From Tretioscincus oriximinensis (lineage: Eukaryota; Chordata; Lepidosauria; Squamata; Gymnophthalmidae), in assembly GCA_022410635.1 (NCBI GenBank), contig JAJVDF010000194.1, forward strand, positions 1,404,576-1,468,575: a stretch of DNA of 64,000 nucleotides, in the 5' to 3' direction. Positions 47,336 through 57,793 of this stretch are shown here, piece by piece; the first letter of the stretch is position 1, and each line of letters begins with the position of its first letter. The notes beneath the pieces are model-generated. The model searched no databases. It had not been told where the DNA came from and worked only from the letters and a program-made list of their open reading frames with translations. The position numbers and the translations under genes were made by a program.

Positions 47336-48365
47336 AGTAAATGTAAGGTCTACATGGTTATTGTTTACCTCAAGACAGTTTTTTTTTGTTTCTTCTTTTA
47401 TCTCTCTGGCCCTTTCTGCACTCAGCCTGACTCATGATTTACCTCAGAATAGCAGCCTGCTACCCTTATGCTAATGCATATAATGGCAGACACTTATTCG
47501 AGATATAAACCAGATTAAAGCTGAGGGCAAAAAAAGGTTACTCACCACCTTTTTTCCTTTTTGTGCACAAGTATATAAAAACTGAAATAGAATTAAACAA
47601 GGAAACAAGGGAAAGAGTTCCAGCTGAAAGACCATTATTTTTGCATAGCAGCTTGTAACAATGAGCTGGAAGGCAGTGACAACAAAAAAACAAAAAGAAA
47701 CACATTGAGAATGATGATATCAGCTACTGTAAAATTTTAAGAGATGCAAATAGATATGCAATGCAGCAGTCCTTAGATTCCTACAAAGAGATGGCTTTCC
47801 TATATATTCCATTGCAGAAGCTGCCAAAACAATATCTTGTTCTACGAATGTTATTGTCTGATTTTTTTCCTTTTAAAAACAAACAAAAAACCCTCTACTT
47901 TCCTGGAAACAATCTTCATGAAATTTTAATGGTGTTCACAGGAGTCTGCTCTAGAATTCTTCCCCCTATTGTGATGTAAAGTATGATTCTATAACTCTGT
48001 CCTTTTCTTCCTCCTCCTTCACTTGTTTGTATATTTTTGTCTACATAATTCNGACTCCTAAAAATGAAAGAAAGCGAGGTACAATGGGAGCACATAAGTC
48101 CAATACCTAGGTAAATTAGTAAACGTACCCTATTAGTAAAATATGTGAAGTTAACAAACTTGTGGACTGAATTATTTGGTAACCAGACTGCAACCACTCT
48201 CTNCCATTTAGAAAATCACAAACAAGCATATCTTTATCACAACACAAATTCTACATGATGTTGCTGCCAACTCGCTAAGTATTCTTAATGGGGTTACACC
48301 CATGAACTCTTTTTCTTTTTCTTGTTTGCCACCTTCAGAAATGTATCGATATTAATGATAGATTT
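47336..48365. other. Unassigned sequence
   Basis: No supported gene. Confidence 0.45.
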
Positions 48366-48485
48366 CAAAGATGTAACTGTGTTGTTCAAAAAATCCAGCA
48401 AGGGTGGCTTGTAGCATTTTGGAGACTAACAGGAGGAAGGTAGGCAGAATAAGGCTTCATAGTCAAGTCTGCTTCTTCAGATGCT
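48366..48485 (-). mobile_element. Penelope-like element 3' tail
   Basis: The minus strand reads 'gcatctgaagaagcagactt … tcctcctgttagtctccaaa … cttgctgga…aacacagtta', the tail found at 32.7 kb. It is single-orientation, unlike the fold-back copies. Confidence 0.65.
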
Positions 48486-48572
48486 ATTACATTCAGATGA
48501 TGTTCAAAATCCTCCTGGAAATATTTCTAGTATAGTATAAATCATTTTCTTTTAGGGAAATGCTAACTCTAT

Positions 48573-49036
48573 GGCTGAGTTCTCACATGTGTGTGTGTAT
48601 GCCTTTTTTGGGGGGGGGGCATTTATGACTTTGCACATAAGCTCATATAATTTCTTTGCCCAATTACACATTTTGGCAATCAAGGCAAGGCACATATTAC
48701 TGTATTTGCAAATGTAAACCTCCAGCACAACACTGTCTCCTATTCTTTCAGTACCCATGACCCCTCTTTTCCTGCGCCCTCCTCCCTTCTTCTTCCTGCA
48801 CCCTCATACCTTCTTCTCCCTGCACCCTTGTCTCCTCTTTTTCCAGCAGAAATATTCTCATGCAGGTGCTCCCATTACAGGCAAACCGTAGCCAGTGTAT
48901 GGTTAGCCCAAATTAGGAAGAACTGTAACTGTTTGGAAAGGGAAATCCATGCATGGATTCTTAGGGAATTTTGTGTGCCAGCACAGAGCCACACAACATT
49001 TGATCCCATTTTTCCCCTTGGGAGAACAAAGCCTAA
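48573..49036 (+). mobile_element. hAT-like non-autonomous DNA transposon
   Basis: The left end GGCTGAGTTCTCAC and the right end (about 49,003-49,036), reversed as GGCTTTGTTCTCCCAAGGGG, belong to the terminus family described at 37,855. The inside has a 9-G run and no coding domain. Confidence 0.5.
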
Positions 49037-49989
49037 AAGTGCCAAAAGTTGGATAGAATTAACGTAATGCAGATATTTAGAAATCCTATATATAGGATCA
49101 TAGAACATGAGAGTCCAGTGCAGGTGAGTGCAGCTAAAACCTCCCATTGTTAAAAACTGGTTACTGAGGTTCCTTTGAAATCCATACCACATCAAGTCAG
49201 ATAAAGGAGGCTTTACTGAAGTCATGTGAACATCAAAAGAAGGTTACAAACCAGCTCATCTGACCAATAGGATTTGTCATTGCTTACTTCTGGGGAAAAG
49301 TTGGGGATTGAAATGAAGTCGTTTCCTATCTCAGTTCTCAGATTTACTTCTGAAACATTGGAAGCCAGTTAGACTTGTTCAGAATGTAGCTAAGATGAAA
49401 TGGCATTTTCATATGACAGAAGTATCATCATTGATGTTGCACCAACTAGACTCTCTATTTGGCTACCTTCTTACCTTAGATATCATTTGACAATACAGCA
49501 ATTTATAATAAATTAATCTTGTTCTCTCATGCAGTTCTGAGTGTTTAGGAGATGATGTCCAGCTGTCAGCCAATTTATTTCAAATTTCCCCAGGTGAGGA
49601 GAGAATCCATTTTCAGATAACGTTTGTCTAGTCCTGTGGAGACAGTGCTCATATTNTTTAAAAATTGAAAAATTAAAAGGTCAGATTGACAGCAGGACTT
49701 TTGGGTGATCACACCATAGTTATGAAGTTCATGGGTGCAGATCTTTATTAGATATTTTGAAGCCTGATTTTTAAATGAATTCTCAGTTAATGTGTCAATG
49801 AAGTANTAGGAGCACGCAATTTTAAGTCTGCTGCTTTAAATCTGCTTCTCTCCATGCCAAAGCGAAATCTGAGGTGGAGATATAATGACATTAGGCTTTT
49901 ACAAATAGATGCCTATTCAGACCTATACAGATGTTTGTAAAGGGTCCAATGACTTCTAGGTGCTTCACCTGGAAATTCTGGGCCTATCT
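49037..49989. other. Unassigned sequence
   Basis: No supported gene. A weak resemblance to a LINE reverse-transcriptase end near 49,360-49,480 is treated under rejected items. Confidence 0.4.
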
Positions 49990-50225
49990 TCATAAGAACA
50001 TAAGAAGAGCCATACTGGATCAGGCCACAGCCCATCAAGTCCAGCATTCTGTGTCACACAGAGACCTACCAGATGCCCCAGGGCAGTCCGAACAGAGGAA
50101 AGCAAATATGCCCCTGTTCACGACTCCCTGCAAATGGTATTTCAGGAGTCTTGCCTGTTGCTCCATCCCAGAGGCAACATCCAGACATCCATCCTTGTAT
50201 CCACTTATACCCTTGGTGTTCAAAA
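49990..50225 (-). mobile_element. CR1-like LINE 3' end
   Basis: It starts on the plus strand with the reversed tail 'cataagaacataagaagagc' and runs through 'ctggatcaggccacagccca' to 'atacccttggtgtt', matching 57,690-57,940 closely. Confidence 0.85.
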
Positions 50226-51325
50226 TCTACAAACAGTGGCAGCTGCTGAGCGCTCTACACGGGATTCGGTGATGAACCGCATAGTTATTTTGGCAGTTTT
50301 TACCTTTATTAATGGCTGTGTTTCCCCNTGGGAACCACCATGTTGGAAGAACTCCACCCTCCAATCCCCCAACATGGCATTACTGGTGCTGTCTCTTTCC
50401 CAGGAGCCAAGTGGAATGAAGGAGGAGCCATGTTGGGGAATGGAGGACAGAGTTCCCCCAACATGGCAGTTCCCACAGTCCACCACCAAACCCCCTGGTG
50501 AGTGCTCAGTGGCTAATGCTGTCTACAGAGCCACTGGGAAACTGGTGACTACTGGTCATCCTTATGCAGATGTCATGATTTATTTAATTTAGATTTTTAT
50601 CCTCCCTCATATCCAGAGTTCTTAGGTCATGTTACAAAACACAAAAACAAACTAAAACAAACCCTCTAATAGCAGTAACAAGTGGGAGAAAATATATCAA
50701 AGGGCAGTCAAAATGGTCAAAGGGCAAGTTTAATAGGTATCCTTTTCTAATTTTTTAATCCATCCCTTTACTTACTGAAGGGGTGTGTCTATCAAAGACT
50801 ATCCCTTTAAGTAAATGTGGTGTTCCCTGTCATTGTCCAATAGAATGTGTGGAAGCTTCTAAATATACAGACTAATACTAATATATAGACTGGAATATAT
50901 TGTAAGAATTCATGCTGTAGTAAGCTATAGATTTTGGGGGGGGGGCACCTTTAGCTTTGCCTGTTGTCTATGAAAGTGTACATGATTATTTATAATCAGA
51001 GAATTAAATAAAATTAAGTATGCTTGTATCCACGTGGAAAACATTTTTTTTTAAATGTTAACTACCCTGTGACCNACTGATATAGTATGGTATGGAAATG
51101 AAAACAAATAACATTCTTAGCTGTTCAACCAGTTCCTTGTCTGTGTGTTCACAGAAACTGTGGCAAGCAAGTAACTCTGTTTCAATGGCAACCCTGTAAT
51201 AATTGGAATCTACTTACAGATATCCCAGTCTTCTGACAGGCTGCGCATATAACATAATGGTTTTTGCTGGGATGTTCCAACATCTTCATTGTTCTTATAG
51301 GTGTTTTCCCTAGGCTTTGCCATAC
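50226..51325. other. Unassigned sequence
   Basis: No supported gene. A short L2-like remnant may lie at about 50,580-50,650, and a 10-G run at about 50,936. Confidence 0.4.
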
Positions 51326-51460
51326 ATCAGTAATAAAATCCAGCAAAGGGGCTAGCAGCACTTTGAGACTAACTTGAGAAAAGTCTCAAAGTGCTGCTAG
51401 CCCCTTTGCTGGACTTTCTGCTAGACTAACACGGCTATTTCTCTGAAATCAGTAATAAAA
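51326..51460. mobile_element. Fold-back Penelope-like tail with perfect 13-bp target-site duplication
   Basis: Element 51,339-51,447 is flanked by identical 13-bp copies of atcagtaataaaa (51,326-51,338 and 51,448-51,460). The left ~43 bp is the tail inverted; the rest is the tail in plus orientation ending 'ctatttctctgaa'. The 30-bp overlap of the two arms (core 'tctcaaagtgctgctagccc') is identical, so the insertion is recent relative to the others. Confidence 0.92.
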
Positions 51461-52644
51461 GTGTGAGAATCAGAAATTTCCTGATAGCAGATACTTTCCA
51501 ACATCCTAGCGAAACGCCGTGTATTCCCCTGTTGGATCTCATGCAAGGAAAACAGCTCGAGTTTCTCATACACTTCCTGCTTTAGACCCCACTGAGCAGG
51601 CTCATTATTACAGGATCAAGAGATCAGTAGCCAGGATATAACTTATCTTTCTGCTCTATGATCCTGGAAGTTCATCTTCCTGTTCCGTTTAAAGATTTGT
51701 TTGTGTTTATTTGGAACAGGAGGAAAGTAGGTATGGTGCGGCTCACAAACAAAAACAATTTCTTTCAGAATATAATTGCTTTATTTCCTCTTTGTGTGGA
51801 CAGACCTTGAGTTCTGGATTAAATGAAGTGGATCATTTTTCACTTAGCTGTCTAGATAGCAAAAAAATGGCCAAAAATGTTCCTGTTGTTGATACTAATG
51901 TTAAAGAAACCTTGGGAAAGAAGCAGTAGCCTCTGGGCATATGTGTCAACTTTCCCAGCTATACTCAGGGCTGGGAACCAGATTTAAGCTTTTGGTAGAA
52001 ACCTGATAATCTCTGCATAGCTGGGAGATTTAACACACATCTTACAAAGAGTGGCATAATCAGTACTTTCAAGTGCTGTAATCCCCTACCTGATATTCAT
52101 CTATCCCCTCAGTATAGCTTTTAGCAACGCTTGCCTTAATATACACCTGGGAGACACTTCTACTTCCTCCCATCTCATCATCAATGAACACAGAAAGCAT
52201 TTCTAATGGGAAATGTGAGACATGTGATAAAAAAGGTCATGGAAAGTTCAGTTATGTGGGGGGAAAAAACGAATTTTCTCATGAATAGACAGTTAAGCTG
52301 GAGATAATTAAAGTTTCCACTATATAAAAAGAGAACAGTTAGATAAGCTCTCCGAAGCAACGTTTTGGGATTCAGGCTATGAAAGATAATGGACAGCAAG
52401 ATTGTTTGGTTAAAACTAGTGAAACACACATAAAAATGCTTCCCCCTTTTGATTTTTTATATAAGCACACTTAATAGTTCCTCCAAACCCATAGTCTTTG
52501 GGATTTTAAGTCTGTGGGCTATTCCTAAAATACTACTACATCTCAATTGACTTTGTTATGATTACTTTGTTGGGTACTATCGAATTACTGACAACTTTTG
52601 ATTGAATGTGTACATATCTGTATGCAGTTCTCTTGGATGAGATA
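51461..52644. other. Unassigned sequence
   Basis: No supported gene. Confidence 0.45.
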
Positions 52645-52882
52645 TTATTTATTTACTTGTACTTGTATCCTGCCCTATACCCGAAGGTCTCAGGGCAGCC
52701 AACCATAGGTTGGCGCACATTGCTTTTGTTGCTTTCTCCACAACAGACACCCTGTGGAGTAGGTGGGGCTGAGAGAGTTCAAAGAACTGTGACTGGCCCA
52801 ATGTCACCCAGCTGGCTTTCATGGAGGAGTGGGGAATCGAACCCCAACTACTCTAACCACTGTACCAAACTGGCTCTCAGAT
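52645..52882 (-). mobile_element. Full-length tRNA-derived SINE with L2-like tail
   Basis: On the minus strand: head 'gagagccagtttggtacagt' with A box (tggtacagtgg), B box (ggttcgattcc), body 'gccagctgggtgacattggg' and 'ctcagccccacctactccac'. Then comes an L2-type end ('gctgccctgagaccttcggg … gcaggataca') with an AAGTAAATAAATA tail. The head and body match the copies at 27.0 and 28.3 kb, but the tail differs from that at 28.4 kb. Confidence 0.88.
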
Positions 52883-53284
52883 ACAGGGTTGATTTGCCAT
52901 TGTCTGCTTTTGAAGACAAAATTTCTGGGGAGCATTCCTCTGTTTTTAAAGCAATTTCTTGTATGGCTGAAATACAACCCCCAAGTACTTTATAGACACC
53001 TCAGCAACTATTACTAGACCCCAGTAATAAAACTAATATGTGTAACATTCTGATGTCACTCCATTTATATCTCTGAATGCCTTGGTTCACCCTTGAAGTA
53101 GTTTCTCAACAAAAGAGCAAATGATTACAGTGAACTAACAGGTAAATTTGTTTGTTTAACCTCACAAGGCAACTCAGGCCCTGATCACACCTTTATTTTT
53201 AAATCTTCTTCATCTTCAATTAAGGGCTTAATTTATTTTGTTTCTGTTTGTTTTCTTGACTAAACCCCATTCTGCTGGACTGAA
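52883..53284. other. Unassigned sequence before L1
   Basis: No supported gene. The last ~20 bp may contain the L1 target site. Confidence 0.4.
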
Positions 53285-53528
53285 AATGAATCATTGGGGT
53301 GATATCGGAGTAGTCGCCACCGCCGGAGGTCTCCGAGAAGACGCGCGAATTTTTGAAAATTAAATAAGTAAAGCCGTGCTGGAGAGAAATAAAAAGCGTC
53401 GAAGAGCAAACGCGAAGTGCTGGGACCTCAGACTAAGCGGTTCCATAAGGAAAAGATACAACTACTAAGAAGAAAAAAAGCAAACTGAGAAAACCCAAGC
53501 CGGGGAAAAAANTTGCGGAGGTAAGAAA

Positions 53529-54398
53529 ATGGCGACGGAAGAGGGAGAGAGCGAGCCGGAGGTAGCAACATCAAAGGATGTGGCGGATATAATTAAAAAA
53601 CTTGGCGAGATCTTAACATCCTCCCAAAAGATGGAAAAAAGAATAGCGGGCATTGAATCCAAGATAGAATCGATGGTAGAGGAGCAAAAGATAACAAGGA
53701 CTATGGCACAAACGGCAAAGACGCTGGGTGAAAGTAACTGCAAGGAAATTTCTGAGATAAAAAATACACTAGTGGATGTAATAAATAGGATGAAACGCAG
53801 GAACATTCNTATCAAATATTTTCCGGAAGAAGTACCAAACTCAGAAATAGTTAATGCATGCCTGGAATGGTGGAGGGAGATGGGCATAAACATCGCATTG
53901 GAAGACATAGAACGCGNCCACAGAGTCGGACATAAAGTAAGAAACCTGAATAATAAAATACCGGATGTTATTATTGCGTTCGGGAGGGAATCTANGAAAG
54001 AGAGAATATATAAGAAACTTCGGGCTATGGAGAATTTACAATTTAAAGGAAAAAAGGTGGAGGTCTACCAAGACCTAGCCAACCAGACAATTAAGGACAG
54101 AACTGCATTAAGGCCAATATGCCGGTCAGTGGAATCACTTGGACTAAGATACCGATGGATATTTCCAACAGCAATATTAATCCACTTTCAAGGCAAAACA
54201 TACAGAGCCAGAACCCCAGAAGAAGGGGAAGAAATGGTGAAACAATTACAAAACGAACTTTCCAGAACAGCAGGAGAGGAAGAAGGGGAGTTGGGTGCTA
54301 ATGGAACATCGCCCGGCAGCCAGGACCCCTCCCAAGAACAGAGGACACGACGCACGAGACAACAAGTGAAGAAGCAAACGCAGAAAAATAGAAGATGA
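53529..54398 (+). CDS. L1 ORF1 protein (RNA-binding nucleoprotein)
   Basis: 289 codons from an ATG in good context (gaaaATGg) to TGA. L1 ORF1p forms trimers through a coiled coil and coats element RNA as a chaperone needed for retrotransposition. Visible here: an acidic N-terminus (1-15), a heptad-like helical stretch (about 30-90), an RRM-like domain opening R-N-I-x-I-K-Y-F-P-E (91-100) with H-R-V-G (131-134) and D-V-I-I-A-F-G-R (146-153), and a C-terminal domain with Q-D-L-A-N-Q-T-I-K-D-R (181-191) and Y-R-W-I-F-P (208-213). A basic tail ends the protein. Three codons contain N but the frame is open. Length is normal for L1 ORF1. It may still be expressible, but the element cannot move itself because ORF2 is broken. 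Confidence 0.92.
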   Translation: MATEEGESEPEVATSKDVADIIKKLGEILTSSQKMEKRIAGIESKIESMVEEQKITRTMAQTAKTLGESNCKEISEIKNTLVDVINRMKRRNIXIKYFPEEVPNSEIVNACLEWWREMGINIALEDIERXHRVGHKVRNLNNKIPDVIIAFGRESXKERIYKKLRAMENLQFKGKKVEVYQDLANQTIKDRTALRPICRSVESLGLRYRWIFPTAILIHFQGKTYRARTPEEGEEMVKQLQNELSRTAGEEEGELGANGTSPGSQDPSQEQRTRRTRQQVKKQTQKNRR

Positions 54399-56090
54399 AC
54401 TGAACAGCTAAGACTAAAAGCTACGTTTTCTTGTTTTTCTTATTTTTTGGCTTTACATTATGATGAAATATGATCTAAAATTTATAATATTAAGTTTATT
54501 ATTAGCAGCAATACTGATTTAAGTATGAGATATGAAGATAAAATATCCCAATTTAAGTTATATATGTAATATTATTGAGGTAAATACAATATATGAAACA
54601 CAATATATGAATTGGAAAAAAAAATATGTATGTGGGCATGCGTGTGTAGGTATGTAGGTATGTAGGTATGTGTGTATGAGTATGCATGTATATGTATGTA
54701 TATGTATGTGTATAGGCGTGTATATATGCATATGTGTATGTGCATGTGTGTATATATATATGTATATACGTGTGTGCGTATGTGTGTATGTATATATATA
54801 TATATATATATATGTATAAATAAGTAACTGAGTTATACCATACTCTATGAATCGAATGGAAGGTAGATTTAACTCAGTAATGAAAAAGAAAGATTTAATT
54901 GATCTAAATGAGCTAATGAATATGAATTTTATTCACTCTTTATTTCTTTTTTCTTCCTTCTCATCTCTATCTCTATTTCAACAATTCCTTTCATATAGCA
55001 TATTGGGCCTCGAAGTAGAAAATAGTATCAATTAATGGACTTAAGTGTATGATAGATATATGGCTACAANCAGAATAAGCCCAGTAAAATAAAGCTTCTA
55101 NCTCATGTCATGTAATATAAACATTATGATATATAAACAAAACTATATGGGGAAAGCAAATTTTTCGGGAGTAGTAACCCACAATAGGGGAGAGAATTCT
55201 GGTACTCCCCAAACAAGGACATGGTTAGCGATATCATTAAGTTAATAATAACAATNAAAATNAGGGTAATGATTATAGTTATATAAGATATCTATATATA
55301 TATACAACTATATATATATGGTCTGTACAGAAATATAAATATAAAAAATAATAGCAATATATATATATTAATAAATAAATAATTAATTATTAATATATTA
55401 ACAAATAAAAATATTGTCATTGCATATACAATACTACTATTATAAAAATAATATTATTATTAGAAATTAAGAACAATATGTAAAGACAACATATTATAAA
55501 TGTAATGGAGAAATACTATAAGAATGTTGTATAATTTGAGTATAAATGGCCTTTATCTATATGTTGGATTATTTATACTGTACAACTTAATCGGCTAAGA
55601 GAAGAGGCTAGAATCACTGGGCACCCAAAGGGAAAAGTACTTTTAAATATAAAATATATGCAAATAAGATTATTGGAACGCCGAAATGAAAGGAATAATG
55701 GAATTCAATGGGGGAAGGATTATGTGGAAATGTATAATGGAATGAGAGGGAGAAGTAAACAAGGAAATATGATGTGAACAAGATGATACCAATTAATTAA
55801 TTAATCAACTAATTAATTATAAAAGGAAAAACTAGGCAGGGGTATGTGCAAGTAGCTATATGCNACTAAACTGAATCAAATAGATAAACGATCATTAGGG
55901 AAGCGCATAGGAGACCACCAATGGGAAACGCAGCCCATGACCCCCTACTCTCTGGACGTAAATGTAATTCGTCCANTGAACCCCAGATCGCTGGGGAACA
56001 CATGGGGTGGGGGAGGGTTGTATCGAGAGGAAACAACAACTCTGTATTGTACGAGGGAACAATTACTAAACCACATTACATACAAACTCA
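54399..56090 (+). other. Long L1 inter-ORF spacer with microsatellites
   Basis: About 1.69 kb without coding potential, A+T-rich, containing a degenerate TATG/TG/TA tract (54,628-54,822) and 'attaattaatta' runs (55,380 and 55,795). L1 ORFs are usually separated by tens to a few hundred bases, so part of this may be expanded or inserted sequence. Confidence 0.7.
54628..54822. repeat. Compound (TATG)n/(TG)n/(TA)n microsatellite
   Basis: About 195 bp of alternating purine/pyrimidine, with units drifting from GTATGTAG to TGTGTATA to pure TA. Confidence 0.93.
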
Positions 56091-56284
56091 ATGACGGATT
56101 TAATATGTATGACTTTGAATGTTAATGGATTAGGGGCCCCGATAAAACGGTTTAGGCTACAGAAGCTGATCAAAACAAGGGCAGTAAATGTAATTTTGCT
56201 TCAAGAAACTCATAAAGCAAAAAGAGATAATAGATCCCTGATAAATTTCCAACATTGGGATATTTATCCACAACTCCCTATAAG
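56091..56284 (+). pseudogene. L1 ORF2 N-terminus (start of APE endonuclease), truncated
   Basis: It opens M-T-D-L-I-C-M-T-L-N-V-N-G-L-G, then I-K-R-F-R-L-Q-K-L-I-K and L-L-Q-E-T-H. This is the L-N-V-N-G-L … L-Q-E-T-H start of L1 endonucleases, with the Asn and Glu that bind the metal site. About 65 codons in, the sequence jumps into inverted ORF2 C-terminal sequence. The remaining catalytic residues and the reverse transcriptase are absent. Confidence 0.9.
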
Positions 56285-56876
56285 ATGCGTCCCTCCAACC
56301 CCTCACTAACACCATTTGAGCACATGATATTAAAGATTTTACTATTCCTCTNGTGTGAATATTTCTAATATGTTCCAAATTACCCAATAGTATAACCATT
56401 TTATCAGTTAGGACAATGTTTTCATCTATAATTTTGTTTATTTCTTTCTGTATTTTCCCCCAATATTCCTGTGAAGCCCTACAGCTCCAAATTATATGGT
56501 AGTGGTCCGCCGGAATCTGGCAACCCTGCCAGCAATAATTACTTAAAGTCAGAATTATATAATGTAGTTGTTTTGGCGTCCTATACCATTTATGTATTAA
56601 TTTTAGTTTTGTTTCCTTTAATTTATTCATTTTCTCTTGGTTTATGTTATAAAATGCCCTTTTAATTTCTTCTAGGTTCACTTGTAAACTTTGCTGCCAT
56701 CTACTCTTGATTTCATTTATTATTTCTTCTTTTCTCTTATTGATTCTTGTGTATATTTCCGATATTATTTTCTTTTCATCCTGAATTATCATTTTAATTA
56801 TATTATCTAAGTAGTTGTCCGGATCCTTAATTATTTGTTTTATATGTGGTTTATTTATATATGTACTTATTGCCAT
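56284..56876 (-). pseudogene. L1 ORF2 C-terminal segment, inverted inside the element
   Basis: On the minus strand this gives about 200 codons of the L1 ORF2 C-terminal region: L-I-H-K-W-Y-R-T-P, then C-W-Q-G-C, H-Y-H-I-I-W-S-C, and V-L-V-R-G-W-R-D-A-S. It parallels the same section of the 17.5-18.8 kb L1. After D-A-S the minus frame runs into the reverse complement of the ORF2 start, which marks the joint at about 56,281-56,287. One residue is unread (N at 56,352). Confidence 0.9.
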
Positions 56877-56884
56877 TGTTTGTC

Positions 56885-57022
56885 AGCGAGAAACTTGACA
56901 TAAACACTAAAACTAAAAAGAACTGGACAAAAAATTGGGCTAAATTAATCATATACATACAGAATAACCGTTGGGGAAGACCTGAACTCCTAATAACAAT
57001 TAAATTGACCCTCAGGAATTAA
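56885..57022 (+). pseudogene. L1 ORF2 extreme C-terminus (plus orientation)
   Basis: The frame S-E-K-L-D-I-N … K-N-W-T-K-N-W-A-K-L-I-I-Y-I ends at TAA (57,020-57,022) directly before the 3' UTR. It is the natural continuation of the inverted segment, showing that only the middle piece was flipped. Confidence 0.7.
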
Positions 57023-57416
57023 AAAATATATGTAAGGATAATATAAGTTTTCCTCTCAGGGGGGTAGGGGGAGGGGGGTAGACACTTATAGTTTATTTAT
57101 ATACTANTCAATCATATTATGTTGTTATATTATGTAGGTATGTACTATAATACCATTGTTCAATGGATAATTAAAGCAAGTAATTACTACTGTTACACAG
57201 GAATGGTATGTAAAATTTAAATTTATTGTTTCTGTACTAATATGCTTTGTTAAAATCAATAAAAAATATTTNNNAAAAAAGATGAATTTTAAAATTATGG
57301 AATATCTGGAACGTTTTGCTAGTTTAATTTAATCAACATAATACATTAAAATGCACACTTGTCAGGGCCTTTCATTTTCTTTTTGGGACTAACAACTTTA
57401 GTAGTAATGGGGTAGC

Positions 57417-57793
57417 AGTAAAGTCGTTTCTAAATGGCATTCAAGAATAGGTCATAATTATACTTTTAGGTTATATTTGTGTGACAGGCTGCTTATGATA
57501 TATACATAAGAACATAAGAATATAAGAACATAAGAAGAGCCATACTGGATCAGGCCACAGCCCATCAAGTCCAGCATTCTGTCTCACACAGAGGCCCACC
57601 AGATNAGTAAAGTCGTTTCTAAATGGCATTCAAGAATAGGTCATAATTATACTTTTAGGTTATATTTGTGTGACAGGCTGCTTATGATATATACATAAGA
57701 ACATAAGAATATAAGAACATAAGAAGAGCCATACTGGATCAGGCCACAGCCCATCAAGTCCAGCATTCTGTCTCACACAGAGGCCCACCAGAT
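57417..57793. repeat. Perfect 188-bp tandem duplication split by one N
   Basis: 57,417-57,604 and 57,606-57,793 appear identical, with a single N at 57,605 between them. The second copy continues smoothly into the rest of the CR1-like element while the first stops abruptly. An unmerged contig overlap is the simplest explanation. Confidence 0.93.

Larger units (their letters stand above)
53285..57280 (+). mobile_element. L1 LINE with 5' UTR, intact ORF1, rearranged ORF2, 3' UTR and poly-A
   Basis: It starts with a CpG-rich 5' UTR (about 53,290-53,528), then ORF1 (53,529-54,398). A ~1.7-kb A+T-rich spacer follows, then the first ~65 codons of ORF2 (56,091 to about 56,284), an inverted ORF2 piece (about 56,284-56,880), and the last 46 codons of ORF2 in plus orientation (56,885-57,022). 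A 3' UTR with a G-run, AATAAA (57,258-57,263) and poly-A close the element. Most of the endonuclease and all of the reverse transcriptase are missing. 'aaaatgaat' before and 'aaagatgaat' after may be remnants of a target-site duplication. Confidence 0.88.

Noticed and set aside
49360..49480. Possible end of an L2/Rex-like reverse transcriptase (L-V-Q-N-V-A … L-H-Q-L-D-S-L)
   Set aside because: Only two short motif-like pieces without an intact frame or 3' tail; too weak to annotate.
29399..51800. Weak similarity between 29,400-29,540 and 51,690-51,800
   Set aside because: Only short shared blocks ('taaag…tttgttt…gacagga'); could be chance in T-rich DNA without an alignment score.
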